A program made the translations under genes and the position numbers. DNA of 7,379 nucleotides from contig QHNB01000197.1 of NCBI GenBank assembly GCA_003217965.1, positions 1 to 7,379 on the forward strand, given 5' to 3'. Under the pieces are notes generated by a model. That model did not search any database. It was not told where the DNA came from and was given only the letters and a program-made list of their open reading frames with translations. This DNA comes from Verrucomicrobiota bacterium. GTDB taxonomy: Bacteria; Verrucomicrobiota; Verrucomicrobiia; Chthoniobacterales; UBA10450. Numbering within the stretch: position 1 is the stretch's first letter; the number at the start of each line of letters is the position of its first letter. This document shows, in pieces, positions 5,742 to 7,379 of this stretch.

Positions 5742-6233
5742 GTGAGCATGTTCGTTCTCGTCCGTGCAATCACTTACGCGACGCTTTTCATCGGGCTTGT
5801 GCTTGTCTATCTGCCAGGCCGACTCCTGGCGGGATCCGGTATTGTCCGGCCCGCTGTTATCGGAGTACCGCAGACTGCCGGCATGATTATCGGCGGCATC
5901 GGCGCGGTGGTGGCGCTCTGGTGTGTTTTCACATTCGCGTTTATCGGCAAAGGAACCCCTGCTCCGTTTGATCCGCCTCGCGGACTCGTGATGCGTGGGC
6001 CTTACCGGTTCGTGCGAAATCCAATGTATATTGGCGCTGGACTCGCCCTTCTGGGCGCGGCGCTTTTCTATCAATCATGGCCGCTGCTGATTTATGCGGG
6101 TGTGTTCTTTGTCGCCACTCATCTATTCGTGCTCGTGTATGAGGAGCCGACGTTACGACGAACTTTCGGCGACGAATACGAAGCGTATTGCCGCCGGGTG
6201 AAGCGATGGCTACCAAAGCGAAGTAGGAATTAG
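5742..6233 (+). CDS. Second ICMT-family membrane methyltransferase
   Basis: 163-residue member of the same superfamily as the previous gene but a different subgroup. Hydrophobic segments lie at about 8-26, 44-68, 95-109 and 114-133. The signature segment reads GTPAPFDPPRGLVMRGPYRF (71-90) followed by VRNPMYIGAGLALLG, with asparagine replacing the histidine seen in the neighbouring protein. The acidic motif YEEPTLRRTFGDEYEAYCRR (133-152) and RVKRWLP close the domain. Translation can start at GTG 5742 or at ATG 5748, two codons later; no clear Shine-Dalgarno sequence decides between them. The last codons and the TAG stop lie inside a 7-bp-periodic repeat, so the SRN tail is repeat-derived. SAM-dependent methylation of a membrane-soluble substrate is expected from the family; the substrate is unknown. 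Confidence 0.9.
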   Translation: MSMFVLVRAITYATLFIGLVLVYLPGRLLAGSGIVRPAVIGVPQTAGMIIGGIGAVVALWCVFTFAFIGKGTPAPFDPPRGLVMRGPYRFVRNPMYIGAGLALLGAALFYQSWPLLIYAGVFFVATHLFVLVYEEPTLRRTFGDEYEAYCRRVKRWLPKRSRN

Positions 6234-6419
6234 GAAGTACGAATTAAGAATGAAGAAGGATGACGGATGAAAACGCATTTCCTCAGTGCTTGTCTGTGTG
6301 TTTCCAGGCATTATCGGACAGCAGCAGCGAAAACATGGCTGCTTCTACCCGCAAGAACGCCATGGTCAGCGACGGGCGGCTACAGATTCTTTTCCTAACT
6401 TCCTAGTTTCCTGATTCAT
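6224..6419. repeat. Composite repeat bounded by inverted heptamer arrays
   Basis: The left part (6224-6272) is seven degenerate 7-bp units such as TAGGAAT, TAGGAAG, TAAGAAT and GAAGAAG. The right part (6385-6419) is five units of the opposite strand type, such as TTCCTAA, CTTCCTA and GTTTCCT. The ends form an imperfect inverted repeat: AGGAATTAGGAAGT (6225-6238) against ACTTCCTAGTTTCCT (6398-6412). The interior holds an AGCAGC/GCTGCT hairpin (6323-6343) and copy 2 of the dispersed repeat (6365-6385; copy 1 at 924). There is no coding capacity. It makes up most of the gap before the VOC gene and includes the stop codon of the upstream methyltransferase gene. Confidence 0.65.
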
Positions 6420-6460
6420 TTATTTTGAGAAGTTCGCGGCGGCGGCGCGCCCGATCAGCG

Positions 6461-6479
6461 CACGAGACGTATGCGCTAC
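6461..6479. repeat. Dispersed GAGACG...TGCGCTAC repeat, copy 2
   Basis: This 19-bp segment matches 1876-1896 apart from a 2-base gap and a CG to TA change in the middle. It contains an ATG (6471) that is in frame with the downstream VOC gene, but as part of a repeat it is not a credible start. Confidence 0.55.
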
Positions 6480-6524
6480 GCCAAATCGGCATTCATTTGT
6501 GTCGATTCGCAATTAAGTTGGCCC

Positions 6525-6998
6525 ATGCAAAAAATCACTCCATTTTTGTGGTTCGACAATCAGGCGGAGGAAGCGGCGAATTTCTACGTCTCCGTGTTCA
6601 AGAATTCGAAGGTGAAAGAGGTGACCCGTTACACGGGGGAGGAGCCTGTGGGAACAAAGGGCTCGGTCATGACGATAGCGTTCGAACTGACCGGACAGGA
6701 GTTCGTCGCCTTAAATGGTGGACCGCAGTTCAAGTTCACCGAAGCCGTTTCATTCGTAATCAACTGCGAGACGCAGGAGGAGATCGATTATTATTGGGAG
6801 AAGTTGACCGCAGACGGTGGTGAAGAAGGGCAGTGCGGCTGGCTGACGGATAAATGCGGGCTCTCCTGGCAGGTAGTGCCGATGAAGATACGAGAGTGGG
6901 CCGGGGATCCGGCGAGGTTCCAACGAGTGATGCATGCGATCATGCCGATGAAGAAGCTCGATCTCGCAGCGCTGCAGCGAGCTTACGACGGTAAATGA
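6525..6998 (+). CDS. PhnB-like VOC family protein
   Basis: 157-residue protein of the vicinal oxygen chelate (glyoxalase/bleomycin-resistance) fold, PhnB / 3-demethylubiquinone-9 methyltransferase-like subgroup. It opens MQKITPFLWFDNQAEEAANF, the standard start of this family. VFKNSK and VTRYTGEEP follow (24-41), then KGSVMTIAFELTGQEFVALN (45-64) and GGPQFKFTEAVSFVINC (65-81). The C-terminal part includes GQCGWLTDKCGLSWQVVP (102-119) and RVMHAIMPMKKLDL. Despite the family name, most members have no demonstrated methyltransferase role, so function here is unknown. The frame is open 18 codons further upstream, but those codons are repeat DNA. ATG 6525 is chosen from family alignment, although no Shine-Dalgarno sequence is evident before it. 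Confidence 0.92.
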   Translation: MQKITPFLWFDNQAEEAANFYVSVFKNSKVKEVTRYTGEEPVGTKGSVMTIAFELTGQEFVALNGGPQFKFTEAVSFVINCETQEEIDYYWEKLTADGGEEGQCGWLTDKCGLSWQVVPMKIREWAGDPARFQRVMHAIMPMKKLDLAALQRAYDGK

Positions 6999-7249
6999 TC
7001 TCGTAGGACGCAGAAAATTTCGCGGGCGACAATGCCTGAACGAGCTGGGTTTTCGGGGAGAGGTGCAATGTTGGGGAAGGAAAGTGGCCACTTCGGATAG
7101 GCAACTTTTTGGTCGATCCCCCGGCGGAAATGGCGGCGACGCCGCACGCTTTAGACATCGAGCCGACATAAATTTTGACGCCTGGCTGCCAACCTTGTTA
7201 CCTATTTTTAGGCTTGCTATCGGGGTGCAAGGGGCGCAAACCGGGGGCT
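6999..7249. other. Intergenic region upstream of the lipoprotein gene
   Basis: It contains a perfect 12-bp palindrome, AAGTGGCCACTT (7082-7093), and a GC-rich palindrome, GCGGCGACGCCGC (7133-7145). TTGACG (7175-7180) resembles a -35 box, but the bases 16-19 further on make a poor -10. No terminator was recognised after the VOC gene, and the open frame through this region has no protein-like features. Confidence 0.4.
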
Positions 7250-7379
7250 ATGAAAACTAACGCAGTGGTATTGATTGTATCGGCCAGCGTTGGGGCGGTT
7301 CTCGTCGGGGTGGGCGCGTGCAGTTCGATGATGGGTAACAAACCCAAAAAGGTAGTGATCGAAGACGAGCGGATTTTTA
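7250..7379 (+). CDS. Predicted lipoprotein, 3' partial
   Basis: Starts at ATG 7250 and runs off the window after 43 codons. MKTNAVVLIVSASVGAVLVG is a positively charged start and hydrophobic core. VGAC with Cys24 is an acceptable lipobox for signal peptidase II, followed by a polar stretch, SSMMGNKPKK. Lipid attachment at Cys24 would anchor the mature protein to a membrane. GGGGG at 7243-7247, two bases before the ATG, is too close to be an ideal ribosome-binding site. Family and role cannot be told from this fragment. Confidence 0.7.
   Translation, partial: MKTNAVVLIVSASVGAVLVGVGACSSMMGNKPKKVVIEDERIF

Noticed and set aside
7175..7204. Sigma-70 promoter for the lipoprotein gene
   Set aside because: TTGACG is good, but TTACCT or TACCTA at the right distance are poor -10 matches.

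Overview
The window reads as chromosomal DNA of a moderately GC-rich Gram-negative-type bacterium. The mix of ordinary housekeeping-type genes with short palindromic and 7-bp-periodic repeats packed into the gene junctions resembles soil Verrucomicrobia (Chthoniobacterales-like genomes). This assignment is an inference from repeat style and protein flavour; no rRNA or marker gene is present to prove it. No tRNA, rRNA, CRISPR array, transposase or phage gene was found.

Left part (1-2057): the 3' part of a PLP-dependent serine/threonine dehydratase or serine racemase-like gene enters from the left edge (+). It is followed on the minus strand by a decayed gene for a secreted DUF1579-like protein. 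That gene has two single-base frameshifts and an 81-bp palindromic element inserted near its 3' end. A repeat-filled 349-bp gap separates it from the divergent LysR gene.

Middle (2058-4905): a complete LysR-type regulator resembles OxyR. It keeps a cysteine at residue 199 but has leucine at 208. Next come two very short, tightly spaced minus-strand ORFs that may encode small membrane proteins, then a full-length FAD-dependent monooxygenase (+).

Right part (5008-7379): two integral-membrane methyltransferases of the isoprenylcysteine carboxyl methyltransferase (ICMT) family are followed by a PhnB-like VOC-fold protein and the first 43 codons of a lipoprotein, all on the + strand. The monooxygenase and the two methyltransferases could be co-transcribed, but no shared pathway is evident.

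No new defence or biosynthetic system is evident. The most interesting material is (i) the in-frame palindromic insertion in the pseudogene, (ii) the 7-bp-periodic tracts that contain or directly follow stop codons, (iii) the OxyR-like regulator without the usual second cysteine, and (iv) the pair of unannotated small membrane ORFs.
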